Position numbers and translations under genes: made by a program. Shown one piece after another: positions 53,376 through 61,469 of a stretch of 64,000 nt of DNA; within the stretch, counting starts at the first letter, position 1; every line of letters begins with the position of its first letter. This DNA is from Novosphingobium sp. PC22D (GTDB lineage Bacteria; Pseudomonadota; Alphaproteobacteria; Sphingomonadales; Sphingomonadaceae): the NCBI RefSeq assembly GCF_002556635.1, contig NZ_MWMO01000007.1:62001-126000 (forward strand). Direction: 5' to 3'. Below the pieces are notes generated by a model that was not told the DNA's origin, searched no databases, and was given only the letters and a program-made list of their open reading frames with translations.

Positions 53376-55432
53376 CGGCGCTGGCCGCGGCGCTGCGCCG
53401 CCATGCCGCCGCCGGTCCCGAGCGCATCTGCCTCGATCCCGTGGGCGGGCCGCCGGTGACCTACGCGCGCCTGCTTGCCGATGCCGGCGCACTGGCGGAC
53501 CGGCTCAGGGACGCGCTCGATCCCGGCTCGCCCGTCGCGGTTCGGCTGGACCATGGGACCAGCGAAGTGCTGCTCGAGCTGGCCTTGCTCGACGCCGGCA
53601 TTCCGGTGCTTTCACTGCCCTCGTTCTTCACGCCGGAGCAGGCATCGCGGGCGATGGCGGTGAGCGGCGTCCAGGCGATCTTCGAGGGACCCGACCCCTG
53701 TGACTTCGCGCGGCGGCAGCTCCCGTCAGCGATGCTGCCCGAGGACACCGCGCGGATCACCTTCACCTCGGGCTCGACCGGCGATCCCAAGGGCCTGTGC
53801 CTCTCGGCGGATCACATGCTCCAGGTTGCCGCCAGCGTGGTTGAAGCCGTCGGCGCGCGCCATGCCGGGCGCCACCTCGCCCTGCTGCCCCCGGGCGTCT
53901 TGCTGGAAACCGTTGCGGGTCTGTTCGCAACGCTCCTGGCAGGCGGGACTTATGTATGCCCCTCGCAGGGTCTCGCCGGTCTTGCCGATCCGTTCCGGCC
54001 CGACTTCGGAGCGATGCTCGACGGGATCGAGCGCTGGAAGATCACCTCGCTGATCCTCGTGCCGGAATATCTCGCGGGGCTGGTGCAGGCGATCGAGGCG
54101 AGTGGCCGCCGCCTGCCCGCCCTGACGATCGTCGCGGTCGGCGGCGCCCGCGTGCCGCCAGCGCTGGTGCGGCGCGCCCGCGCGCTCGGGCTGCCGGTGC
54201 GCCAAGGCTACGGCATGACCGAGTTCGGCTCGGTCGTGGCGCTCGAAGAGGAACTGCCGGGCGAGGCCGGATCGGCCGGCCGGCCGTTGCCGCATGTGAC
54301 CGCCCGGATCGCCGCCGATGGCGAGATCCTGCTTACCGGGCAGCGCTACCTCGGGGCGATCGGCGAGCCGGCCTCGCCTGCCGGGGAGTTCGCGACCGGC
54401 GATCTGGGACGGCTCGATGCGCAAGGCCGCCTCTGGATCGAAGGACGCAAATCGAACCTGATCGTCACCAGCCATGGCCGCAACGTCTCGCCAGAGTGGG
54501 TCGAGGAAGCGCTGCTGTTCCAGCCAGAGGTCGCGCAGGCGATGGTCCACGGCGACGGCCTGCCGCGCCCAGCCGCGCTGTTGGTCCCGGCCGATCCGAA
54601 CGCCGATCTCGAAGCGGCGGTCCGGCGCGCCAACGCGCGTCTGCCGGCCTATGCCCAGGTCGGCGCGTGGCGGGAAGTCGCCCACTTCACGCCGATGAAC
54701 GGCCAGCTCACCGCGAACGGCCGGTTGCGGCGCCGGGTCATCGCCGAATGCTGGCTGGACGAGCCGCTTGGCTTCTTCAGGCAGCTCGAGGCCGGGACGG
54801 TGCGCGAGCGGCTGCGTTTCCTTTCGGTGCCGCAAGTCCGGGCCGGGCTTGCCGGCGCCATCACCGTCGGCACTTATCGCGCCTATCTGGCGCAGGCCTG
54901 GCACCATGTGCGGCACACCGTTCCCCTGATGCGCGAGGCGCGGGCCCGGCTGACCGACCGGCCCGAGCTGGTCGCCGCGCTCGACGAATACATTGCCGAG
55001 GAAATCGGTCACGACGAGTGGATCCTGTCCGACATAAGGGCGGCCGGCGGTGATGCCGAAGCGGTTCGGGCCAGCGAGCCGGCTCCGGCGACGGCGGCCA
55101 TGATCGGGCATGCCTATGACCGGATCAGGAACGGCAATCCCGTCTCCTTCTTCGGCATGGTCTATGTGCTCGAAAGCGTCAGCGTCGCGCTGGCGCAGCG
55201 CGGGGCGAGCGCGGTCGCCGAAAGCCTGGGGCTGCCGCCCGAGGCCTTCACTTACCTGACTTCTCACGGCGGGCTCGACCAGGAACATCTCGGCTTCTTC
55301 GCCTGCCTCGTCGACGCGCTCGAGCGCCGCGAAGACCGCGACGCCATCGTGGCGATGGCGCGCGACATGTTCGGACTGTTCGGCGGCGTATTCGCGGGTC
55401 TCGAGCTGGAGGCGCTCGATGTCGCCGCTTGA
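53372..55432 (+). CDS. AMP-forming acyl ligase fused to a heme-oxygenase-like diiron domain
   Basis: 686 residues, GTG start overlapping the previous stop. Residues 1 to about 460 are an ANL-superfamily ligase: ATP loop FTSGSTGDPKG (131-141), QGYGMTE (278-284), TGD (342-344) and the hinge region GRKSNLIVTSHGRNVSPEWVEE (358-379). The A10 position, normally a catalytic lysine, reads LTANGRLRRR with Arg451. Residues of about 490-686 form an alpha-helical domain with ligands of heme-oxygenase-like diiron oxidases/oxygenases (UndA, BesC and SznF fold): E544-x2-H547, E601, and D636-x2-H639. The fusion suggests that an acyl group is activated and then oxidised. The substrate is unknown. The next gene overlaps the end by 14 bp. 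Confidence 0.87.
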   Translation: MTALAAALRRHAAAGPERICLDPVGGPPVTYARLLADAGALADRLRDALDPGSPVAVRLDHGTSEVLLELALLDAGIPVLSLPSFFTPEQASRAMAVSGVQAIFEGPDPCDFARRQLPSAMLPEDTARITFTSGSTGDPKGLCLSADHMLQVAASVVEAVGARHAGRHLALLPPGVLLETVAGLFATLLAGGTYVCPSQGLAGLADPFRPDFGAMLDGIERWKITSLILVPEYLAGLVQAIEASGRRLPALTIVAVGGARVPPALVRRARALGLPVRQGYGMTEFGSVVALEEELPGEAGSAGRPLPHVTARIAADGEILLTGQRYLGAIGEPASPAGEFATGDLGRLDAQGRLWIEGRKSNLIVTSHGRNVSPEWVEEALLFQPEVAQAMVHGDGLPRPAALLVPADPNADLEAAVRRANARLPAYAQVGAWREVAHFTPMNGQLTANGRLRRRVIAECWLDEPLGFFRQLEAGTVRERLRFLSVPQVRAGLAGAITVGTYRAYLAQAWHHVRHTVPLMREARARLTDRPELVAALDEYIAEEIGHDEWILSDIRAAGGDAEAVRASEPAPATAAMIGHAYDRIRNGNPVSFFGMVYVLESVSVALAQRGASAVAESLGLPPEAFTYLTSHGGLDQEHLGFFACLVDALERREDRDAIVAMARDMFGLFGGVFAGLELEALDVAA

Positions 55433-56192
55433 CGGGAAAAGCGTCGCCATCACCGGCGCGGCGGGCGGGCTCGGCGCGCCGGTCGCGCGGATGCTGCGCG
55501 CGGCCGGAGCGCATGTAACGGGAATCGACCGCGCGGAGTGCATGGACTGCGACGCCAGCATCGTCACCGATCTCGCCGATGACACATGCCTGCACGAACT
55601 GGCGGAGCGCCTCGCGGCGCGGACTCCCGACGTCCTCGTCAATGTCGCCGGGATCATGCGGTTCGGACTGCATGAGAGCCAGCCCGACGAGGCGCTGGCG
55701 CTGTGCTATCGCGTGAACCTTGTCGTTCCGGCGATCCTCGCCCGGGCGGTCGCGGCACCGATGCAGGCCCGCGGCAGCGGGCAGATCGTCAACATCGGTT
55801 CGGTGCTCGGATCAATTCCCTATCCGTGGTTCGCCGCCTATTCGAGCAGCAAGGCCGGGCTCGCCGCGCTCAGCCAGGCGCTGCGCCGCGAGCTGGCGGG
55901 CACGGGCGTCACCGTGACCCACGTCAATCCTCGCGCGGCCAAGACCCCGTTCAACAACGCGCAGGTCAACCGCTTCCTCGAGATCACCGGCATGAAAGCC
56001 GATGAGCCGGACTGGGTCGCCCGGCGGATCGCATCGGCCATCCTGGGGCGCCGCGAAACCGTGTCGATCGGTTTCATGGAGCGCATCTACGCCGCGCTCA
56101 ACGCGGTCTCGCCGCGCCTGATCGACACGGGTCTCGCCGCGCAGGTGCGCCGCGCCCGAGCCGAATTTTCCGGACAAATGGAAGGAGCCTGA
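55419..56192 (+). CDS. SDR-family NAD(P)-dependent oxidoreductase
   Basis: 257 residues of classical SDR. Cofactor motif TGAAGGLG (residues 12-19), NVAG near 76-79, and catalytic S128, Y141 and K145 (SSVL-like NIGSVLGS, then YSSSK). After the core, a C-terminal part (SIGFMERIYAALNAVSPRLIDTGLAAQVRRAR) ends in an amphipathic helix. A ketoacyl reductase or alcohol dehydrogenase step on the product of the ligase/oxidase fusion is plausible. Overlaps the ligase gene by 14 bp. Confidence 0.92.
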   Translation: MSPLDGKSVAITGAAGGLGAPVARMLRAAGAHVTGIDRAECMDCDASIVTDLADDTCLHELAERLAARTPDVLVNVAGIMRFGLHESQPDEALALCYRVNLVVPAILARAVAAPMQARGSGQIVNIGSVLGSIPYPWFAAYSSSKAGLAALSQALRRELAGTGVTVTHVNPRAAKTPFNNAQVNRFLEITGMKADEPDWVARRIASAILGRRETVSIGFMERIYAALNAVSPRLIDTGLAAQVRRARAEFSGQMEGA

Positions 56193-56196
56193 AGCC

Positions 56197-56841
56197 ATGA
56201 AAATTCTCAATCCGCGCAAGCTCGTCATCATCGCGGCGCTTTTCGCGGCGACGCCTGGCACGGCCTTCGCCGCCATGAGCGACGAGGTCCAGGCAATCAA
56301 CGACGGCTGGGCGCACATCGCCTATGAAGTGAAGGGATCGAGCACGCAGACCAAGGCGCTCGACAAGCTTGCCAGGGATGCCGCGGCGCTCGTCGCGCGC
56401 TATCCGGGCAAGGCCGAACCGCTGCTGTGGCAGGGCATCGTCACCAGTGAGCAGGCCAATCGCGCCAACTTCTTCCACCAGCTTGGTCTGGCGAAAAAGG
56501 CCCGCGCCCTGCTTGCCAAGGCCTATGCCATCGATCCCAAGGTGGCCAGGGGCGGCGCGGCGATGAGCCTGGGCGTGCTCTACTACAAGGTTCCCGGATC
56601 GCCGATCGGGTTCGGTGACAGCGAGAAGGCCGGTCAGTTGCTCAAGGAAGCGCTGGCGCTCGATCCCAACGGCTTGGATGCCAATTACTTCTATGCCGAT
56701 TACCTCTACGACCAGGGCAACAAGGCCGGGGCGAGAAGCTATGCGCAGAAGGCGTTGCACGCCGCGCACGATCCCTCGCGCCCGGCCTGGGACGTGGGCC
56801 GCCGCCGCGAAGTCCGTGCCCTCCTCGCCAAGATCGGCTGA
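56197..56841 (+). CDS. Secreted TPR protein, TRAP transporter TatT-like
   Basis: 214 residues with a Sec signal peptide (MKILNPRKLVIIAALFAATPGTAFAA). The mature part is helical, with TPR-like pairs; the stretch SLGVLYYKVPGSPIGFGDSEKAGQLLKEALALDPNGLDANYFYADYLYDQGNKAGARSYAQKAL is typical of TatT, the periplasmic helper of TRAP transporters. No TRAP membrane or solute-binding gene is present here, so this may be a TatT-like scaffold used in another role, such as holding a lipid-like product in the periplasm. It starts 5 bp after the SDR stop. Confidence 0.8.
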   Translation: MKILNPRKLVIIAALFAATPGTAFAAMSDEVQAINDGWAHIAYEVKGSSTQTKALDKLARDAAALVARYPGKAEPLLWQGIVTSEQANRANFFHQLGLAKKARALLAKAYAIDPKVARGGAAMSLGVLYYKVPGSPIGFGDSEKAGQLLKEALALDPNGLDANYFYADYLYDQGNKAGARSYAQKALHAAHDPSRPAWDVGRRREVRALLAKIG

Positions 56842-56850
56842 TCGGCGATC

Positions 56851-57465
56851 GTGGGCTTTTCGGGAGTGCTTGCCGGACAGCTTGCCCATCCGGGCGGGAT
56901 CGGCGGACAATGGCTCGGCAAGGCGATGGACCTCGCCAATCGCGGGCTGACCCGCCGGGCGGTGGAGATGCTCGCTCCCCAGGGGGGCGAGGCGGTCCTC
57001 GATGCCGGATGCGGCACGGGCATCGCCCTGGCGCGGGTCCGCAAGGCCGCGCAATGCCGGATCGCCGGTCTCGATCCGTCGCGCGCGATGGTGCGGATGG
57101 CGCGGCGGCGGCTGGGCGGGTCGGTCGACCTGCGCAACCGCCGGATCGAGGACGAGGCATTCCCGCCGGAAAGTTTCGACGCGATCCTGGCGCTCAATGT
57201 GCTGTATTTCGCCGGCGAGGAGGCGGTCATGCCGTGCGCACTCTATCGCATGCTGCGGCCGGGCGGCCGGCTGGTGGCCTATGTCACCGCCCGCGAGACG
57301 ATGGAACGCTGGCGCTTTGCCCGCGCCGGATACCACAGGCTCTACGACGAGGGCGAACTCGCGCGGCTGCTGTGCGAGGGCGGCTTCGCGGCCGGGCGGG
57401 TGACCATTCGCCGGGAAAATGTCGGCGCCGGGGCCATCGGCCTTTTCGCCTATGCGACGCGCTGA
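56851..57465 (+). CDS. Class I SAM-dependent methyltransferase
   Basis: 204 residues, GTG start. Methyltransf_11-like Rossmann domain: motif I VLDAGCGTGIALARV (about residues 48-63), GLDPSRAMVRMARRR (motif II area), then the motif IV-V region FDAILALNVLYFAGEEAVMPCALYRMLRPGGRLVAYV. Small-molecule rather than nucleic acid methylation is likely. The N-terminal segment (GFSGVLAGQLAHPGGIGGQWLGKAMDLANRGLTRRA) is typical of ubiquinone/lipid methyltransferase relatives. Separated from its neighbours by 9 bp on each side. Confidence 0.88.
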   Translation: MGFSGVLAGQLAHPGGIGGQWLGKAMDLANRGLTRRAVEMLAPQGGEAVLDAGCGTGIALARVRKAAQCRIAGLDPSRAMVRMARRRLGGSVDLRNRRIEDEAFPPESFDAILALNVLYFAGEEAVMPCALYRMLRPGGRLVAYVTARETMERWRFARAGYHRLYDEGELARLLCEGGFAAGRVTIRRENVGAGAIGLFAYATR

Positions 57466-57474
57466 GCCGGAGGT

Positions 57475-58104
57475 ATGGTTGCCGGCATGACGCTTGGGCG
57501 CGAGAGTGGCGGCGCGGCGGGCCTCGCCGCGCTGCTGGTGCAACTACAGCCCGAATTGCTGCGCTTCCTGACCGCGCGCTGCGGCGATCCCGACGAAGCG
57601 CAGGATCTGTTGCAGGACTTGTGGCTGAAACTCGAAGAGATCGAGACCGGTCCCATCGCCAATGGCCGCGCTTATCTATACCGCATGGCCGGCAATCTGG
57701 TGCTCGACCGGGTGCGGGGGCGCCGCCGGGCGATGGCGCGCGATCGCAGATGGATCGATGCCGACGGCGGGGCGGGCGTCGCACCGGTCGACCGGCCCGA
57801 CCCGGCTCCGCCGGCGGACGAAGCGCTGGTCGAAAAGGAAGAGTCCGCGGTGCTGGCCAAGGCCATAGAGGACTTGCCCGCGGGCGCGCGCCGCGCGTTG
57901 CGGCTTTACCGCTTCGAAGACCGCAGGCAGTCGGAAATCGCCGAGATCATGGGCATCAGCCGCAGCGGCGTGGAAAAGCACCTCGCGCTGGCCATGAGAC
58001 ACTTGCGCGATGCCCTGTCCGACTGCGGATTCTTCGGCGCGGCGGCATCTCACCGGCAGCAACAATCGCGCGGCGGGGGCTCGCGACGGGACAAGCGGAC
58101 ATGA
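57475..58104 (+). CDS. ECF (FecI-like) sigma factor
   Basis: 209 residues. Sigma region 2 is in LLVQLQPELLRFLTARCGDPDEAQDLLQDLWLKLEEI ... YLYRMAGNLVLDRVRGRRR; region 4 helix-turn-helix is in AIEDLPAGARRALRLYRFEDRRQSEIAEIMGISRSGVEKHLALAMRHLRDAL. This is the FecI/iron-starvation group that works with a FecR partner. GGAGG lies immediately before ATG 57475 (1 base) and 13 bases before ATG 57487, so the true start is uncertain. It is followed by fecR (ATGA overlap) and an STN-containing TonB receptor, the classical surface-signalling triad. Confidence 0.9.
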   Translation: MVAGMTLGRESGGAAGLAALLVQLQPELLRFLTARCGDPDEAQDLLQDLWLKLEEIETGPIANGRAYLYRMAGNLVLDRVRGRRRAMARDRRWIDADGGAGVAPVDRPDPAPPADEALVEKEESAVLAKAIEDLPAGARRALRLYRFEDRRQSEIAEIMGISRSGVEKHLALAMRHLRDALSDCGFFGAAASHRQQQSRGGGSRRDKRT

Positions 58105-59069
58105 ACAGGGACGATGACACAATCCTCGAACGCGCGGCCGCCTGGCACATCGCCAGCGAGCGCGACGACATGGACTGGGCCGGCTTCACCGCATGGCTGG
58201 CGGCCGACCCGCGCCATCGCCGCGCCTACGACGAGATCGCGCTGACCGACGCGGCGCTGGCCGAGTATGTGTCCGCGCCCGCGCCGCCGGTCGCCGAAAG
58301 CCATCTCGCCGACGAAGCGGCGAACGACACGGGCGATGCCGTGCCGGCGATGCGCGCGCGCCGCTGGTGGTCTTGGGGAGGGGCGGTGATCGCCGCCTCG
58401 CTGGCGGCGCTGGCGATCGTGCCCCGCTTGCGCGGGCCCGAGCCGCAGATCTACGCCACTGGCGCGGCGGCGCGCGAGGTCGTCATGGCCGATGGCTCGA
58501 AGATCGAGCTCGCGCCGCACAGCCGCCTGGCGGTCGAGGGGGAGGAGCGGGCGCAACTGGCGCTGGAAGGCGGGGCCTGGTTCGAGATCCGCCACGATCC
58601 CTCGCGCCCGATGACGATCCGGGCGGGCGACGTCACCGTCACCGACATCGGCACCAGCTTCGATATCCAGGTGGCGGCGGGCCGGGTCCGGGTGGAAGTG
58701 GCGCAGGGCGAAGTCTCGGTCGGAGCCGAGCGGCTGGACCGGCCGGTGCGGCTGACGGCCGGGCGCGGCCTGCGGTATGACGGCAAGGCCGGGAGCGCGG
58801 TGGTCGCGCCGGTCGCAGAGCGCGACCTCGGCGAATGGCGCGAAGGCCGCCTGACATTCGACATGGCGCCCCTGCCTATGGTGGCGGCCGATCTGTCACG
58901 CTATGCGAACGTGAGGGTGGATCTCGCGAAAGGGATGGAAAATCGCACGTTCTCGGGCACTTTGGCGCTTGATGACGGAGAAGCCGCGGTGCGCGATCTC
59001 GCGCAGGTCATGGGGCTGGCCCTGGTGCGTGACGGCGATGGCTATCGCCTTGGCCCCCCTCCCGGCTGA
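58101..59069 (+). CDS. FecR-family anti-sigma/signal transducer
   Basis: 322 residues. N-terminal DUF4880 domain (ERAAAWHIASERDDMDWAGFTAWLAADPRHRRAYDEI), one transmembrane segment (WSWGGAVIAASLAALAIVPRL, about residues 90-110), then the periplasmic FecR beta-helix domain with REVVMADGSKIELAPHSRLAVEGEERAQLALEGGAWFEI and the C-terminal DUF4974-like part (LTFDMAPLPMVAADLSRYANVRVDL). It should hold the ECF factor until the STN domain of the receptor signals. Overlaps both neighbours. Confidence 0.93.
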   Translation: MNRDDDTILERAAAWHIASERDDMDWAGFTAWLAADPRHRRAYDEIALTDAALAEYVSAPAPPVAESHLADEAANDTGDAVPAMRARRWWSWGGAVIAASLAALAIVPRLRGPEPQIYATGAAAREVVMADGSKIELAPHSRLAVEGEERAQLALEGGAWFEIRHDPSRPMTIRAGDVTVTDIGTSFDIQVAAGRVRVEVAQGEVSVGAERLDRPVRLTAGRGLRYDGKAGSAVVAPVAERDLGEWREGRLTFDMAPLPMVAADLSRYANVRVDLAKGMENRTFSGTLALDDGEAAVRDLAQVMGLALVRDGDGYRLGPPPG

Positions 59070-61338
59070 GGCGCGCGACACCCGCCGTATCGATATTCCC
59101 GCCGCGACCTTGCCGGCCGCGATTGCCGAACTCTCGCGCGAGGCGGGGGTTTCGATCGGGGCCGAAGGCAGCCTGCCGAGCATTCGCACGCCCGAGGTGC
59201 GCGGCCGGATGAGCGTGGCCGAGGCGCTGAAACGCCTGCTGCGCGATTCGGGCTATGTCGCGCGCCGCGTCGGCGCGCGGGCCTGGCGGATCGAACGGCG
59301 CTCCCGAGGCGCGGCATCCCCCGCCCCTCGCCTGTCGGGCCCGCACCCCGCCGAGGCGGCCCCGACCATTCCGATCGTCGTGACCGCAAGCAAGCGCGAG
59401 CTGCGGCTCGACGAATTGCCCATGGCCGTCTCGGTGGCCGACTTCGGCGCGCATCGGATCGCCAGCGCGGCAGACGGCAGCGCCTCGGTCGCCGAAATCA
59501 CCGAGGGACTCGCGCTCAGCGGTCTGGGGCCGGGGCGTAACCGCATGTTTCTGCGCGGCGTGGCCGACAGCCCGTTCAACGGCGAAAGCCAGTCGACCGT
59601 GGCCGTGGTGCTCGACGAGAGCCGCGTGACTTATGCGGCCCCCGACCCCGACCTGCGGCTGGTCGATGTCGAGCGGGTCGAAGTGCTCAAGGGGCCGCAG
59701 GGTTCGCTCTACGGCACCGGCGCGCTGGGCGGAATCTACCGCGTGGTCACGCGAAAGCCGCAGTTCGACGGCGCCAGCCTCACCGTCTCGGCTGGCGGCG
59801 AGGCGGTGGCGACCGGCGGCCTCGGCCATTCGCTGACGCTCGTCGCCAATGTGCCGCTGGTGCCGCAGACCGCGGCCTTGCGGCTGGTCGGATACTCGGC
59901 GCGCGACGCCGGATGGATCGAGACCGGCGAGCGGGCGGACAGCAATGCGACGAACGTGATCGGCGCGCGCGCGACGGTGGGGGTCGCGCTTGGCGGCGGC
60001 TGGGAGGCGCAGCTTGGCGGGCTGGTGCAGTTGCTCGATTCGCGGGACACGCAATACGTCTATGAACCCTTCGAGCGCGAACGGCCCGCGCAGCTACCCG
60101 AACCGCACGACAACGATCTGCGGCACGCCGCGTTGCGGCTTTCCGGCAGCCTGGGCAGCACGCGCATCATGGCCTCCAGCGGCTACACGTCGCACGAAGT
60201 CGCCGACGTGCTCGACGCCACGATCGGCGCGGCGCAATTCGGCCTGCCCGATCCGCGCCGCTTCATCGACGATCACGCCTTCCGCGTATGGGACAGCGAA
60301 TTGCGCGCCAACGGGCACTGGGGCGGCTTCGAGTGGTTGCTCGGCCTGTCGCATCTCAAGGCGCGCCAGACCTTTCTGGTTACGCTCGAAGGCGCCGCAA
60401 CGCGCGCGCCGCTGACGCTCGACGAGGATCGCCGCAAGAGCACCGACAGCGCGCTGTTCGGGGACATTTCGCTGCCGCTCGGCCCGGGTCTTCGGATCGA
60501 GGCCGGAGCGCGGCTGTTCGACAGCAGCATCGTCGAGAGCCGCATCACCGACCTCGGGCTGGTATCGCGCGAACTGACCAAGCGCGGCGTGACCCCGGCG
60601 GTCTCGCTCGCGTGGAAACCGCAAGACGGCCGCCTGCTGTTCGTCCGCTATGGCTCCGCCTTCCGCCCGGGCGGGGCGGACATTGCCGGCGACGGCACCG
60701 TGGAGCCGCTCCGCAGCGACGAACTGGCGACGATCGAGGCGGGCTGGCGCGAACGTTTCGCGGGCGGCGGAACCATCGAGTTGGGCGCCTACTATTCGCG
60801 GTGGGAGAATATCCAGTCCGATGTCCTGCAACCCGACGGACTGCTGGAAAGCGCGAATGTCGGCGATGGCGAGATCGTCGGGATCGAGGCGACCGGCCGT
60901 CTCCCGCTGGGGGAGGGATGGCGGATCGATGCCGGGGCTGGTTTCACGCATGCCGTGCTGGTGAACCGACCGACCGGGCTCGGCCCGGAGCACCGCCATT
61001 TGCCGGTCGTCCCCGAATATACCTTGCGTGCGGGCCTGGTGCGCGGGTTCACGCTCGGCGGGGAGCCGGCGAACATCGCCTTGCGCCTGCGCTATCTGGG
61101 GCCGGCGCGGTTGAGCTTCGATCCGGGCGTGGACCGTCCGATGGGCAAGGTTCTCGAAAGCAGCCTGAGCGGCCGCGCCCGGTTGCTGGGAATGGACGTC
61201 GAGCTGGAAATCGAGAACCTGTTCGACCGCCGGTCGGACACCTTCGCCTACGGCAATCAGTTGCGCTTCTCCTCGACCGAGCAGTTCACGCCGCAGACAC
61301 CGCTCACTGCACGACTGACCCTCCAGAAGAGCTTCTGA
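58969..61338 (+). CDS. TonB-dependent receptor with STN (secretin/TonB short N-terminal) signalling domain
   Basis: 789 residues from the longest start. A signal peptide (RRSWGWPWCVTAMAIALAPLPAEA) is followed by the STN domain (RRIDIPAATLPAAIAELSREAGVSIGAEGSLPSIRTPEVRGRMSVAEALKRLLRDSGY), then a TonB-box-like stretch (PIVVTASKRELRLDELPMAV), the plug (MFLRGVADSPFNGESQST ... VLKGPQGSLYGTGALGGIYRVVTRKP) and the barrel ending in RLTLQKSF. ATG 58969 overlaps the FecR gene by 101 bp; GTG 59029 or ATG 59038 would give shorter leaders and smaller overlaps. As a FecA-type transducer it should bind a ligand and signal to the adjacent FecR/ECF pair. The ligand may be the product of this same cluster. Confidence 0.92.
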   Translation: MMTEKPRCAISRRSWGWPWCVTAMAIALAPLPAEARDTRRIDIPAATLPAAIAELSREAGVSIGAEGSLPSIRTPEVRGRMSVAEALKRLLRDSGYVARRVGARAWRIERRSRGAASPAPRLSGPHPAEAAPTIPIVVTASKRELRLDELPMAVSVADFGAHRIASAADGSASVAEITEGLALSGLGPGRNRMFLRGVADSPFNGESQSTVAVVLDESRVTYAAPDPDLRLVDVERVEVLKGPQGSLYGTGALGGIYRVVTRKPQFDGASLTVSAGGEAVATGGLGHSLTLVANVPLVPQTAALRLVGYSARDAGWIETGERADSNATNVIGARATVGVALGGGWEAQLGGLVQLLDSRDTQYVYEPFERERPAQLPEPHDNDLRHAALRLSGSLGSTRIMASSGYTSHEVADVLDATIGAAQFGLPDPRRFIDDHAFRVWDSELRANGHWGGFEWLLGLSHLKARQTFLVTLEGAATRAPLTLDEDRRKSTDSALFGDISLPLGPGLRIEAGARLFDSSIVESRITDLGLVSRELTKRGVTPAVSLAWKPQDGRLLFVRYGSAFRPGGADIAGDGTVEPLRSDELATIEAGWRERFAGGGTIELGAYYSRWENIQSDVLQPDGLLESANVGDGEIVGIEATGRLPLGEGWRIDAGAGFTHAVLVNRPTGLGPEHRHLPVVPEYTLRAGLVRGFTLGGEPANIALRLRYLGPARLSFDPGVDRPMGKVLESSLSGRARLLGMDVELEIENLFDRRSDTFAYGNQLRFSSTEQFTPQTPLTARLTLQKSF

Positions 61339-61469
61339 ACGCCCCTTGCGCGAGCGCCCGCTGCGCCTTTGAAGCTCTTCGGACCGAGCGATGCGCTTGG
61401 TCTTTCGCGATGCCGCCGGTTTCTGTACCACCGGCGCGCCCCACTCCGATCAAGACTGGATCCTGCCTG

